From the NCBI GenBank assembly GCA_039619475.1, contig CM077116.1:152785088-152849087 (forward strand): a DNA stretch of 64,000 nt, given 5' to 3'. Shown piece after piece: positions 35,043 through 47,109 of this stretch. The position numbers were made by a program, and so were the translations under genes. The notes under the pieces were generated by a model. That model was not told where the DNA came from. It saw only the letters and a list, made by a program, of their open reading frames with translations, and made no database searches. Origin of the DNA: Icerya purchasi. Lineage: Eukaryota; Arthropoda; Insecta; Hemiptera; Monophlebidae. Each line of letters starts with the position of its first letter. Position 1 is the first letter of the stretch.

Positions 35043-35934
35043 ATAATTATATGAGAAATAAATTGACTGGAAAATATTAATATATTAAAAATTATAACAC
35101 CAACATGTTGCGGAGACATTGTTGCATAATCATGGTGGTGGTATATTCACCATGATTATGGGCCAGTGTCTCCGAAACACGTTGTCAGGTCCGGATTAAG
35201 TGTATGATAGGCCCGGGGCTGCGGAAGTATAAGGGGCCCTTTTCGGAAGTGACAAAATGATCAGTTTTATAGCGTAACTAAATTTTCTTTAATTTAATTT
35301 AATTATATTATTTTGAATTCACGAATTAACATATAATTATTAATGTAAATAAAACTAAATATCATATAGACAATGGGTGAAATTGTCGATACCAAAAAAA
35401 TAAATTAATATATATATATATATATATATATAATTTTAAACAATGAATTTTTCAACAAATTTTAACCAAAGATTTGATTAAGAGGATAGTGTGTTTGCGT
35501 GTGTTGCGCGTGGATACACGCACACACATTCATAGAGACATTCCTTAAAAACGTAAATTCCGACTCGTTATACCTTAATATAAATTTCTGATACGTTTTT
35601 ACGAAACTCGAAATTTTACTATTACGAAGTTTCCTCCTCTAGGAAGAAATAAAAATAGATACAAAATTATTAACTAAAAAACGTATTAAAAAATTCACTT
35701 GTTCCTGTAAAGTTAATTCTATTTTTTTGAAAAAAAAACCATTAATGTATATGACAAATGATAGATTAATTTTTTATTACATGTCGGAAGTGGGCGTCTC
35801 TTGGGGGCCCCTTTATTAGGCGGGGCCAGGGGTTGCAGCCCCCCTGGACCCCCTAAATAGAGGCCTGCACGTTGTTGTTATAATTTTTAATATATCAATG
35901 TTTTCTAGTCAATTTACTGGTTGTATGATTATAT
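35043..35934. mobile_element. Fold-back (palindromic) element, interrupted by a hAT
   Basis: The left arm (about 35043-35140) and the right arm (about 35147-35185 continued at 35876-35934) are long inverted copies. Shared blocks are AATTGACTGGAAAA, ATATATTAAAAATTATAACA, CGGAGACA and CATAATCATGGTG, and the arms are separated by only a few bases (GTATAT). The right arm is split exactly at the hAT insertion. Without the hAT the element would be about 200 bp and nearly a perfect hairpin. It has no coding content. The outer boundaries are approximate. Confidence 0.78.
35186..35867. mobile_element. hAT-type non-autonomous element nested in the fold-back element
   Basis: The perfect 8-bp duplication CACGTTGT lies at 35178-35185 and 35868-35875. 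The ends are CAGGTCCGGATTAAG on the left and, inward from the right, CAGGCCTCTATTTAG: short imperfect TIRs starting CAGG, as in many hAT elements. GC-rich subterminal stretches (GGCCCGGGGC; GGGGGCCCC and GCAGCCCCCC) flank an AT-rich 550-bp core with no transposase. The element contains an (AT)n run at about 35408-35432. Confidence 0.88.
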
Positions 35935-37944
35935 TAATTTGAAAACATGTTTATAAAAAAATGCTTTATTAATAATTTTTAGATTGGAAAACAAAAATTT
36001 TTACATTACGCGCACCAGTTCATTCTGCTCCTGTACAGTTCATATTGATATGTACGGCGTTGCTATTTTATGGTCTGTTAATGAAAAACTTTTTTGTAAT
36101 AGCGATGCCGATTTTTTTTCAAGTTTTCTACACATTCATCCGCTGTTGTTACTGCTAAATTATCCATGACCGTTGTAAGTTTTACATAATCAAACAAGAC
36201 TAATTGGTCATATTTGTGCAAATAGTATATTCCACAGGTAAGGGGACTTTTTTTCTCTCTCTTTTTTTCTTCAGTCAAAGACATTAACTCACAGAATTTG
36301 TAGAAGAACTGACGGAGTGATTAAATATTAATATGATGAATTATAGAAAACAAGGATTTAGCTACTATTGGAATGATTAGCGTTGACTGCAAAGGGGGAA
36401 TAAAGAGCACGCAGTATAGGAATATCAGGTGAGATATATGACTTCTTGTAGTATTCCTGTATAATCCGTGCCTTCTTTCGCAGTTGTTTATGTTGATTTT
36501 TGTGTACCTTTGATCAGAATATTAATTTAAATTTTCGAATAAATTGATGTCAAATTTTAGTTTTTTTGCTAGTTTCATCAGTTGATTGAAATCTATGCTG
36601 CTAGAAGCTTCTGTAATATTTGTTGTTAACATTACCGTTTTATATGATTTGTTTTCATATTCTTTAATAGTTTTATATTTAAAATTGCTAGCATACACCG
36701 ATCTTTTCGTATAATATTTACATTTGTGCAAAATTTTTTGATTTTATTTAGAGCGAATATATTTTACTGAAATTTAATAATACCTCTATATCATGTAGAT
36801 TTTTTCTTTCATTTATAGGATTTCTGTGTTATTGCTGTTATCGATATTTTTCACATATTTGGATAATGGAAATCATTTATTTATATACAACTCTCAGATA
36901 TTTTTTGTGAATTTATGAAAATATTGGATTCCGACTGTTGCTTTTCTTTTAAAAACTTTTAATTACTTTATTCATTTCCTCTTCTGTTATTTTTTTTTTT
37001 TTTGTATCTTCATCTCCAATATTTGTTAATATTGAACGGATTATTGTTTACATATTACTTCTCTACTACAAGTTCAGCTGTTTATTTATTGTCGCCCGTT
37101 CATCTGATGTTGATATCTACTTTCATTCTGTAGAATGTAGAAAAAAAGGCATGCGACGATTATTACATATTGCAATACCGAATTTTAGGTGGCTATGTCT
37201 CATTTTAATAGTTACCTTAAAAATACCTTTTAAAAGTCACGAACCACTCAAATGAATTAAAGATTAAATTTTTAATGAAGAACGATTAATGAAATTATTT
37301 TGAAAAAAAAATAAACAAGATGTATTCACATTCAAAGAGACCCATTTTTAACTTTCTGCTAAAGTATAATTAGCCGATAGGAACACAGTGTGTAGTTGGT
37401 TGACAATGATGCTTCATGTAAACAAAAGTTCCATTCTTACCAATTTGTTGTACAGTATTTACAAAAATAAACTAAAAATATCCGAAAGAATAACAGTAAC
37501 CTGGTTAAATTACGGAAAATACTTATTATATATATATATAGTATCAAGCAAACAAAATCGGAAATAAAAAATATGTTTATTTGTAGAAAATTCTGATAAC
37601 GGCGAAAAGAAATTTCATGCCGATGTAAAAGTAATTTTTTAAATCCGCATTTCTTATTAACGCAAATTGTATCTTTTATCTGTTGCAATTTGAGTAAGAC
37701 CGTAGGTAATTTTAACAAGGGTCTGAATGAAAGCTTCTGCTCGAAGGTGCCTAACGAGTTTAAATAATACGCTCAAAAAAGCGGTTCTGTTCTTTGGTGT
37801 GTATGTTGCAAGGTTAATTTGTTACAACTCGCAACGACTATTTCGAAATCATTAACGGATATGGAAAATGATGATCTGTGAACCATTAAACAGTTTGAAA
37901 ATGTAATACAAACCGAAATTAAGTTTTTCTATTTCAAGTAAGTC
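35935..37944. other. Skeletor intron, no gene recognised
   Basis: AT-rich DNA. Short minus-strand frames (for example 37718-37437) show no family resemblance. Confidence 0.4.
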
Positions 37945-38005
37945 TAGGTGCCGTAATAGCCCAGGTAGTTACACTCGGCGCCTAGATTTATATTTGTAAA
38001 TTTAG

Positions 38006-38037
<32 letters not shown>
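37945..38037 (+). mobile_element. Possible SINE fragment with poly(A)
   Basis: GGTGCCGTAATAGCCCAGGT followed by AGTTACACTCGGCGCC resembles a tRNA-like head with an A box (TAGCCCAGGTAGTTA). There is no B box. A short tail ends in about 27 A residues (38010-38036). It could also be an unrelated short retrocopy. Confidence 0.35.
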
Positions 38038-38038
<1 letters not shown>

Positions 38039-38142
38039 AAAAGAGTTTTTCTTTCTTTAGCAATTAAACAGTTATGGTTTACTTTAGTACATATATTTCT
38101 TATAAATATATAAATTACATGATAATTTTGTGGAATACGTAC

Positions 38143-38215
38143 CCTCCTCTTTCATCGCGTAACTTTATTCCGTTTTCATTCGGCGTCTTCGTATTTGATA
38201 CGTAAAAGTATCCGG
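38143..38215 (-). CDS. Skeletor exon: early part of DM13-1
   Basis: The acceptor TTTTAATTTTAG precedes 38215 and the donor GTACGT follows 38143. The exon is 73 bp: two bases that complete an Ala codon, 23 codons, and two leftover G. The product reads AGYFYVSNTKTPNENGIKL and RDERGG, the A-YFYVGNT...G.-LRDERG block of the first Skeletor DM13 domain. Phases match both neighbours (53117-52977 upstream, 34987-34879 downstream). It lies only about 105 bp from the long A run at 38010-38036. Confidence 0.9.
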
Positions 38216-38924
38216 CTAAAATTAAAATAAAATGCAAATGATATCAAAATGTTTTTTAAACCGCGTAATAATCTATAAAACTTTAAGAAATGTTCCTAGA
38301 GCCATTTTGAATTATTCATATCATTATTATTTTATTTTTGTTATTATGTTAAGAACTGAAGGTGTAACTAAAACGTACAACTACAAAGGGGCTAACTTAA
38401 AGTCATTTGGGTTTTATGATTTGCTTCCTGATAAAATAAAATCTGGAATTCTTTCTCTACCAAACAAATATTCCTTCGGTTTCGATTGAATTTCTATATC
38501 TTAATAAAGAAAAACATTGACTTTTTTATCAAACCTTTAACATTCTTATTAGTCCATTATGGTGGGGGGGGATATGCTGAAGTATTAAAATTTGTCATTA
38601 TAACCGCTATCTGCAAATCCGAAGACAAAGCCGACCTGTATTTGTAAAACATATAATACGCAGAATGCTTGCTTCCTTGCAATCAAGTGAATTTTTAATT
38701 TATCATTGTTCACTGAATTTAAAAATTTACACGCGACATGTATTTGTTTTACTTATCAGCCGAAAACATCGAACTACGCATCTCGAACTCGACTTGGAGA
38801 ACTTCGCTATGATTTCGTACAGACATTCGTGGACTATGCTGAAGCGTTTGTGACTCTGATTGTTTGTTATAATTATTGTATATGGTGATTGTGATTCCTG
38901 TTCCATTAATTTTTCTGGTCAATC
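38216..38924. other. Skeletor intron, no feature
   Basis: AT-rich; short plus-strand frames without resemblance to known proteins. Confidence 0.4.
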
Positions 38925-39164
38925 AAGTTCAGGTACTCTATGTATCTTGGGCTCAGTCTGGCCAATTTCGATTTCCTAAAGATTTTATTTTTCAGCTATT
39001 CCGTGGGTAATATTGAACGTTTGCTGCCGTGGTTGTCTGTAACCTTTTTACCAATTAAATATTATGTATCTTTCATTAGTTGGCATTATTCCTATATTAA
39101 CCGGTTGTGGTGGCCAAATGGCTTGATAGTTAACTGAAGCCGGGACAAAAAAAAAAAAAAAAAA
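38925..39164 (+). mobile_element. LINE 3' tail fragment, plus-strand copy
   Basis: This is the homologue of the minus-strand copy at 19.0-19.3 kb. It contains CCGTGGGTAATATTGAACG, CAATTAAATATTATGTATC and GGCCAAATGGCTTGATAGTT and ends AAGCCGGGAC plus 18 A residues (39147-39164). The two copies differ at many positions, so both are old. The left boundary is approximate. Confidence 0.7.
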
Positions 39165-41870
39165 GAAAAAACTCGCGCGCTATAAAAAGTGTAAAAAAAG
39201 AGAAATCAAAAAAGTTAAATTTTAGTACCATCGGATGATGAGTGGAATGAAAACTGCGAAAAATGAAAGAGGTCTAAAGATAAATTTAAAATAAGAAAGA
39301 AGCCAAAGTATGAATAGGTCAATAAAAAGAATCAAGCAAAGTCAAAAAACTTTTTCATTATGAAATGCAAATTGGATACGATATTTTTTTTTCTCCCTCT
39401 TCCCTCTGTGCCAAGCTTTCGCCATCTGGCCATTCAACATTTTTTCTTTTTTTTTTTTTTAAATTTTTTATTAAGTTATTATTATTTATAAATTATTAAA
39501 ATAAATTACATTTTATACAATTATGTTACTGAGTTTTATGTATTGGTACAAAATGTAAACGGGTTCCTAATAGTCAATATTACCATGATATAGTTTTAAA
39601 TATATTAATTGCGTGTTCCATAATATTTGCATTATATCAAATGAAATTAATCACATATAAGTTTGTTTTTTTTTTTTTTTTTTATACTCTATTCTTTATG
39701 GAACATTAGAATGATAAGAGAAAATGTTAAGGGAAAATTTTTGGTCGCAATGCAATTTGCTCGAAACATTTCATTAGCGCTATCAATAATTGTGTAAAAA
39801 GACAAATTTAATATTGTTAGTGTTTTTTGGGGTACCTGTGGTACAAAAGTAATTACTGGAAATTATTAATTATACTTTATAATTATAAAACTATTTTCGG
39901 TGGTTGGATGATTGTTTGCGATTGCACGTTAATACTCTTTTAGTATTACAACCAGGAGGTTAACCACTTATACTAAAGTGCCAGATAGATAACCGGCTTT
40001 AGCTGTAGGAATTAGAGTTGTTATTGTTGAAACTTTGCTTTAAGACCAGTCGAACGCGAATAATTTTCAAACTATTATTTCATAATCCTTTTCAGCTGTC
40101 AATTTTTAGAACAGCCTAAACTAGATGAAAGTTCTAGTTTAACTATTAACGGATCTTCCAATCTGTACCGAATTTTTAACTTTCAAGTTAAATTATACTC
40201 AGAATAAATATATGCGAATTAAAACAATTTCCTATTGTCAAGTTTTATGCTTTTCAGCATGCTAATTAAACGTAAAGATTTTTACTTCGGACTGCCATTA
40301 GAATTCACTTTACGATGATGGCAAAGGAGGGAAAACTAGTTGTACAAACTGCCGTTAGCTAAAACAAAGATAAGGGGAAGAAAAAAAAAAGTACGTTATA
40401 ACGCAGTTGTTAAATAAAATGCCTAAAGAGCAATAATGGAGGAGGAAAAAATTTGGGTGAAAAAAAAAGAAAATAAAGGGAACGTTAAAAGAAAAGAGGG
40501 AAATATAGGAACAATAATAAGCATGAAATAAGAGAAGAGGGTACGGAAATAGTGATAAATAAAAGTGAAAAATAAGGGGAGGGAAAAGGGACGGAATAAA
40601 ATAAATAAATAAAATAAAATAAATAATAGGGATTAGTTATAGATAAGTTAGAAATAGGGAAAAATAGGATAAATTAGTAATTAAATGATTTACGCGGCGA
40701 TAAGATTGTATAGTACATAAGTAGTATAGTGTATAGATATTTAGATGTAAGAAAACTCGTCGACAAGCGTATTGATAAGGAAATGTGTAAATATTAATAA
40801 ATATCGATATATTTTCAAAAAATGTCGAACATTTCAGTTCAGTGCTAGACTTTCAATTTAAGGTTGAGTAATTTCTCGAAAAAAATTATCATCGCGGCAA
40901 CTGCTTTAAAATAACATACCACGTGCAGCAGCTGCCAACCGCTGAAAGCAAAAAAAAAAGGTTAAAAATCCTAATAAAACTGCTTGTTTGCCGGTAAATT
41001 AAATATTTCTCTGTTTAACAGAAATGAAGGTTAGAAAATAGAAGAAAAATTTGAAATTGAAACACGTGTTCAAAATAGGCAATTTACGACGACGATACTA
41101 GATCGACGCAATTCGTTTCGCGCACAATTACTGTGCAGTCTGATCGCTCGGCACGAGTGAAAAATTACAAATTAAATAATGCGCTTTGTTGCGTTTTAGA
41201 CGGCGCATTGCAAATTAATTTTGCTGCTACTGCTGGCTCTGTTAATATTTCGAATATTTCAATTGAGCATTAGATTCCTGATTTATAGTTGAATTATTTA
41301 TTCGAGAAATGATAACATATCATCACGGTTCGCCGAAATGCATGTTTCTGCTAGTCGAATCGGATATCACACTGTTCGAGGGTAGACAAACATACGTAGA
41401 TACCTTTGGTTTCTGAAAATGGGATGTTAACAAATTTGATTGCCGATGAAACAGCTTACTTGCGTGGAATTTTTATAATTGATAAAACTTCCAGCGAAGT
41501 ATGACTTTTGATTGCACGAGTCGTTCGCCAGTAGTTTGGGCGTTTTTGATTGAGCCGGACTTTGAAGATGATTTTTAAATCAGGAATGGCCTTTTACAAC
41601 AGCAAATAATGAAAGCGTCGATATACCATCCCCATTTGGCCGTATAAAAGGTTACTGAAATTTTCATTTCTCTCTTTCTCTTTTCGGATTTTTGATTGAA
41701 AATTTAAAACGCACTGCGTTTGTACAAGAACTGACCATTACAAAGAAAACCGCTTCCGGATTAACAAAGAGAGATTTTTTTTTTTCTTTTCTTCATTTTT
41801 TTTCCTTTCTTTCTTTTTGGGCTTATCAATCGGAGACTTTTACGGTGAAACGATTAAAAGGAGGAATAAG
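39165..41870. other. Skeletor intron, no gene recognised
   Basis: AT-rich with A and T runs. The purine-rich stretch 40380-40660 has no recognisable origin. Confidence 0.4.
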
Positions 41871-44290
41871 TTATGTTTTAATCCGACTGGATATTGCTAA
41901 TGGAAAAAAAGAATAGGAATAAGAGTGCAGAAGGAAAAGACAGGATATAAGAGGGGCAATAAATGGTAGGAAGGAGCAGATAAATCGATTCTCAGCAAAC
42001 TGGAATAGAAAGTAGAACAGAAAGAGATGAACACTCAAACATATGACTGACGTCGCAGAGAAGTGCATTATTAGAATGAAGAGTACGATGTAGGGAGGAA
42101 ACCAATGAAAAACGAAAGCGGAAGGAAGCTAGAGAAGAGTACGGCTTAAAAATGTAGGCAAATAGATAAATCGACCGAATAACATCCAATTAGCGTTTTA
42201 AAGGGGTTTCATCGAGGAGAATAGAGAAAGCTGAATTTAATCGGAGAAAGAATATTAACAGGAGTTAGAAGAATAGGAGCACGGCCATTACTGTAAAAAT
42301 CCGTAAGGATCCTCCAGTTATAATTAAGACAAATACATCGGATGAAAAAGATAAATGCGTTTGTGAAATATGTTGAAGGAGAGATTAATTAAGGTGAACT
42401 AAGTTATCAAAAATGATTCCTAAGGATGGAGATGTAGGTTTTATAGGATGCGCAACTTCACATCGGTAAATGGATATTCTAGATTCCGCCGATGACAACT
42501 GGTTGTGAGATGGAATTGAAAATGAAGAAAGGGGCAGTTGACAAAGGTCGTAGTTAGAAGAAATAAAGATAGAGATAATGTTAATGGAATGCGCTAGAAT
42601 AGATGGAGATGTGAATAGTGATACATTGATTAGTAGTTGGAAGGAGGTTGAGGGAAATATCGTAAAATTAGAAAGGAATGTAATTTCTAACAAGGATTGC
42701 AGAATCATCAGAACTGCCATTAAGGCTGAAGTGTTTAACATTAAAGTGCCATGTTTTTGAAATAAGAGTAACACTAATATTATGAGAAGATCTGATAAAT
42801 CTAATGAAGTTTTTTATTGGCTCTTAGGTTGCGACAATTTCACTGCAGTATATCGAACGCACCCTTCATTGTGAAACAAATGTATTAGAAGCGAACGAAA
42901 TGATAAGGGGGAAGATAAGAATAATAAGAAGGCGCAACAATTTTACAAGGTAAAAGGAAAAACAAAAACGTTTGTATTATTAACCGAATCAAAGTGAGTT
43001 GATAGAAAGGCACAGAAGAGTAAACTATAACGATTTTGGGACTATCCAAATTAGAAAGGAATTCAAAGAGTATTTGAAAGGAAAAAGACAGATCACATTT
43101 GTGTAGAAAACTGGTAAAAGAAAATGTTGGTAATAGGAAACTGATTTTGAAGCATTCGTGTAAATAAAATGGTGCATGATGTTGATGTTAATTTACAACG
43201 TGTAAAGCTGATTGCTACATAGGCTATACACGCTATTCAGTTTTACAGCTACATGAAGCGGCAAGTTTGAGAGAAAAAAAAATAAAAATATGAATGCAGC
43301 TCTGTTCAAAGACTGAGCGAGTCATCTTAATACGAGCGCATTCGAGAGTACATGAAATAAGTGTACTAATGCTCGGTGTGGTTAAAGCCACTTCAGCAAC
43401 AATACATTCAATAAGTAGGGAAAACGTGGAAGAGGAAACGGTAAACAATAAAATTTAAATAGTTAATCAGCTGATTTGTGTGTCATATTGTATAGTGGAA
43501 GAGTGATTAAACAGGTCGGTAGAATAGAAAATGTGAGGAAGGAAGAAACAGATAGAAGAGAACGGGAAGAAGGAGAATCAACCCTGATTTGCTTGCCCAC
43601 CTTTCGTTTTTTAAATCAATTTTAGGGGAAGATAACTTAATCAATGTGTACGTTATTAGATGAAAAATAATATTAAAAAAAAATGAGGAAGAAGTAATCT
43701 TTTTGGATGACTGCAGAAATTTTTTTAATTAAGGGAGAAGTAATCGAGGAATAGGAATTAAGGGTAACCAAGGAATACTCGTAAGATTTGAGTAGTAATA
43801 ATTAACCGAAAAAGCAAAAGATTTATTGAGAACCCACCTATTAGAAGGGGATGGAATACGGTTGGATGGAAAAGGGGTGATAGAGAAGAGGATTTATAGA
43901 AAGGCTTTAAGTTACGACGTCTGTGAAAAGTAGGAGATTTAGAACTAGGAAAAGAGTTAGAAAGAAGAAAAAAGAGCGATGATGGAGCCTTTGTAGGAAT
44001 ATAATGAAAAGAAATAGTCACCGAAACCCGATCGGCATGCGAAAAGGCATATATGCTACTGAACTGCTAATTTTGAAATGAGAAGTTCCTCTTGGAAGGT
44101 GATATTTTCGAATGCCATTATGTGTTTAATCTCTCTTTGCCTAATCCACTTAGGGCAGATCGATCATAGGCGCAGTGGATGCTTTTGCAGTTAGGGCAAA
44201 AGCGGGAGGTTTCTGCACGTTGCTGCATTCCGAGATTAGACGCCTGAAAGCACGGTAGAACTTATAATAGGCGAATTACAAGAGAATATT
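41871..44290 (-). pseudogene. RNase H-bearing LINE, longest but badly broken copy
   Basis: Reading leftwards from 44290: an ORF1 zinc-knuckle remnant (CPNCKSIHCAYDRSALSG, about 44220) is followed by unassigned frames (44021-43758, 43448-43233). An RNase H segment comes next (NTSALMAVLMILQSLLEI, about 42730). SLGIIFDNLVHLN follows (RT thumb type, about 42410), and then the C-terminal region (FRFRFSLVSSLHRTLHSNN, CDVSHMFECSSL, 42189-42020; terminus SSRIKT at 41871). The thumb-like piece after RNase H is out of the usual order, so the copy is rearranged or is two fragments. RT catalytic motifs were not found. It belongs to the same family as 33.4-34.1 kb. Confidence 0.6.
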
Positions 44291-44571
44291 TTCACGTGCT
44301 TAAAAAAAAGGTATTTAGAAATCCGAGTAAGTAAATCGGCGCTGGGACAGAAAACCGAATTTAAAATATCGAGACGAATTCGGGAGGAGTGGTATTACAG
44401 AACCCGAGTTTAACGTGTGGATATTTTAATACTATCAGAGGAACGATGTGTACGGTGAATTGGATTGGTGATTCAATCTGTTCCAAGTCTTTCCTTTTTG
44501 GAAAAATATGGATGAACGCTTGAAATAACCCTCATTCTGAATAATATAGTATTGGGAATGTACGCTTTAAT

Positions 44572-45163
44572 ATTAGATGCATCGAGGGTAACGAAATGAC
44601 GGATGCTTTGGCTCAGGCTGCTGCCCGCTTCCGTTTTTACTTTAAAAAGATCCCTAGCACTAATTTCGTGTCCTTAAGTAAGAATTTTCACTGTAAATTT
44701 TGGTCGGATATGTAGCCTTCTTCTTTTTCCAATGAAAGTTCCTTCTACCTCTCAGTTCAGCCTAACCTTGCAACTAATTTTTGGCTCTCAGAATTCTCTT
44801 CTTTTCCACGTTCTGTTATTGTCCCTATTATTCGCCTACGCTTCAATCACACTCTATTGCCCGCTTCCCGGTTTCGTCTCTCTTTGGTTTCCTCTCCCCA
44901 TCTGTGATGCTAATCACATTTTCTTTGAGTGTTCTGCTCTTTCTGCGGAACGCTCTTCCCTTTATTTACTCGTTTTGAAGTCAAGGCTTTCTTCTCCTTA
45001 CTGTGTTTCCTATATCCTGTTCATTCCGTCCCAGTCTGTTGTTCCCGCCATTGGTTCCTTTATTTCTGCAATTTCCGATCGAATCAAGTTTTAATTAGTT
45101 AACTCTTCTTCCTATTGTTTCTGGGTGAGGTCCCTGGTTGACGAGCCCCACCCCAAAAAAAAA
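44572..45163 (+). pseudogene. RNase H-bearing LINE, 3' end copy with poly(A)
   Basis: The frame at about 44575 reads IRCIEGNEMTDALAQAAARF (end of RNase H). The frame 44732-45094 carries CDANHIFFECSALSAERSSL and ends ISAISDRIKF with a stop. The 3' UTR ends TTGACGAGCCCCACCCC and a short A run (45155-45163), parallel to GACGAACCCTTAG-poly(A) at 34.04 kb. The frame is broken between the two parts. It lies head to head with the longer minus-strand copy to its left. Confidence 0.75.
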
Positions 45164-45464
45164 TTAAAATATTATGCGACGCCAAAATTTGTAGTACACA
45201 AAAAAGAGTTAGCAGGAGTTACAAATGAAAATTTGACTGAAGCACGGTCTCTGCCTTTGGGGAATACCGCTCATAGGAGAGGAGGAAACGGAATTTATTA
45301 GCCTTTCAAGGGTCAAGCGATAAATATTACTATATTTTTATCCGTGAAGAAACTTTCGACATGTACGGAAGCCCTAGATGATCAGAAGAAAAAATTAAAT
45401 TTTCTTTACAATTATTATAATTAATTAAATATTTTCTGTAATGATTTCTGTTTTCTAATAAAGT

Positions 45465-45600
45465 TGATTTGATTTGATTTGATTTATTATTATTATTATT
45501 TCGTGCAACCATGCGCATAAACGGCTTAAACATATTAAATTGTAAATTATTGTAAATTTTAGAAATTGTAAAAATACATTTTGATTCGATTTGATTATCA
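45465..45600 (+). repeat. Two retroelement-like tails ending in GATTT repeats
   Basis: TAATAAAGTTGATTTGATTT with two further GATTT units (to about 45485), and TTTTGATTCGATTTGATT (about 45578-45596). Each follows an AT-rich 3' UTR-like stretch and is followed by ATT repeats. GATTT-type tails are known in some non-LTR elements, but no coding part is attached here. Confidence 0.35.
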
Positions 45601-45691
45601 TTATTATTATCCTTCTCTTTTCTCTGCTTTTTGCAGGCTGAAAAGATAACTTCTTGGGCGTAAACCACATGGAGACGTGCATTATGTTTCT

Positions 45692-45896
45692 TTAAATACT
45701 CCGTACATGTGAGTGGTATTGATGGTGGCTGCATCGGCTAGTAATTTTCCCAGTTATTATTATTATTGTTACTGCTGCCGTGGTCATTGTTATTGGCTTT
45801 ATTATTACTATTATTACGATCATCGCTGGATTATTATGATTATTATTAGTATGACTATCGTTAGCATTAATATAATAAAAATTATTGTTATTATTG

Positions 45897-45954
<58 letters not shown>

Positions 45955-46170
45955 GGTTGTCATTATTATGTTTATTAGAAACCAAATTGAGTTCAGTTTG
46001 AGATAGATTGATCTCTTTCGCCTGAGTATCGGAAATAAGAGAAAGGAGGTCCGCAGATTTGCGTTTACAATTGGGATCACCGTCCAATTAAGAGGTAAAT
46101 TGGACGACTTGCTCGTCTTTAACGGGATAGAAGAAGGGGCCGCCGTACAGCGGTCCCCTTTTGACGCGCT
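45692..46170 (-). other. Asn-rich open frame with upstream protein-like segment
   Basis: The minus-strand frame 46087-45692 reads NCKRKSADLLSLISDTQAKE and INLSQTELNLVSNK, then poly-Asn encoded by the TTA repeat. Upstream, in the same frame and separated by a single TAA, is VKRGPLYGGPFFYPVKDEQV-VQFTS (46165-46091). The segment is less AT-rich than its surroundings. I do not recognise the family. It may be a decayed retroelement ORF1 or a host pseudogene inside the Skeletor intron. Confidence 0.3.
45901..45953. repeat. (TTA)n trinucleotide repeat
   Basis: About 18 uninterrupted units, with further imperfect ATT units on both sides. Confidence 0.9.
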
Positions 46171-46200
46171 TGTCTCACAGAAGTGAGGGAGAAGAAAGGA

Positions 46201-47109
46201 AAAAAATTAATAATAATAATAATAAATAAATAAAAAACAGATAAAAAAAAATAAAAAATAAATAGAAAGAGAAAATAAATCGAACTACTGTTCGAAATGA
46301 AATCAACTTTAAATAAATAACGAAATTATTACGAAAGGTAAATAAAAGGAACGAGCGCACCGAATAATTCCTTATCAGTTATTGAACGCGGTAAGAGATA
46401 GAATTAACCCGCGAACAAAAGGCCGACCTGAATACATTGAAAAGCGATACTTTGCCGTACTAATATTAGTGAAAATTTCACGATATTAGTAAAAACGATG
46501 GGTCCGCGCAAAGCAAGCATGGGGGGACATTTTAAGTGGACAGACATGTAAATGTTATAATAATGACAATAGGGTTTAAATAATATTGCAATTTCGGAAG
46601 ATCCTGAAACATGTAAGTCTTTGTAAGTTTAATAATTTCGCAAGTATATTCGATGAATTATTATACATAGATTTTGTTTTAAAGTTTAAATAAAAAATTC
46701 TAGTTTGCTTTTGAACAGATATCAGTATTGTATAATTGTTATAGAAGTATCGGTTTTCATTGACTATGCCATTTTTTAATTTACAGTTTGTGTAGTAATT
46801 TTTAGTTTTCGTCATTTCACTTTCGTTTTTCGCTATAGTGGTTACGATTTCCGTTATACAAAAACGTTACATTTATTACATCTAATCAATACGAAATTTT
46901 TATAAAAATTACATAATCGTTAACGTATGTGCCAGTAGAGTGGCCAATGTTTTACATTTTTTTTTTTTTTTTCGTAAATTACCTCTATCACAAAGAAGCA
47001 TGTACACATTCAAACAGTTACATATTTGAAGAGCGACAGTTACTGCTTTATCCTAGTCTAGAAATGAATTTTAAATTATAATTAAATACGAGTAATATAC
47101 AGGAACTAT
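46201..47109. other. Skeletor intron, no feature
   Basis: AT-rich, including A- and T-rich low-complexity sequence at about 46200-46270 and a T run near 46958. Confidence 0.4.

Noticed and set aside
45713..46080. III/NNN-rich frames on both strands
   Set aside because: The repeat portion is a (TTA)n microsatellite. Only the non-repeat flank was kept, as an uncertain observation.
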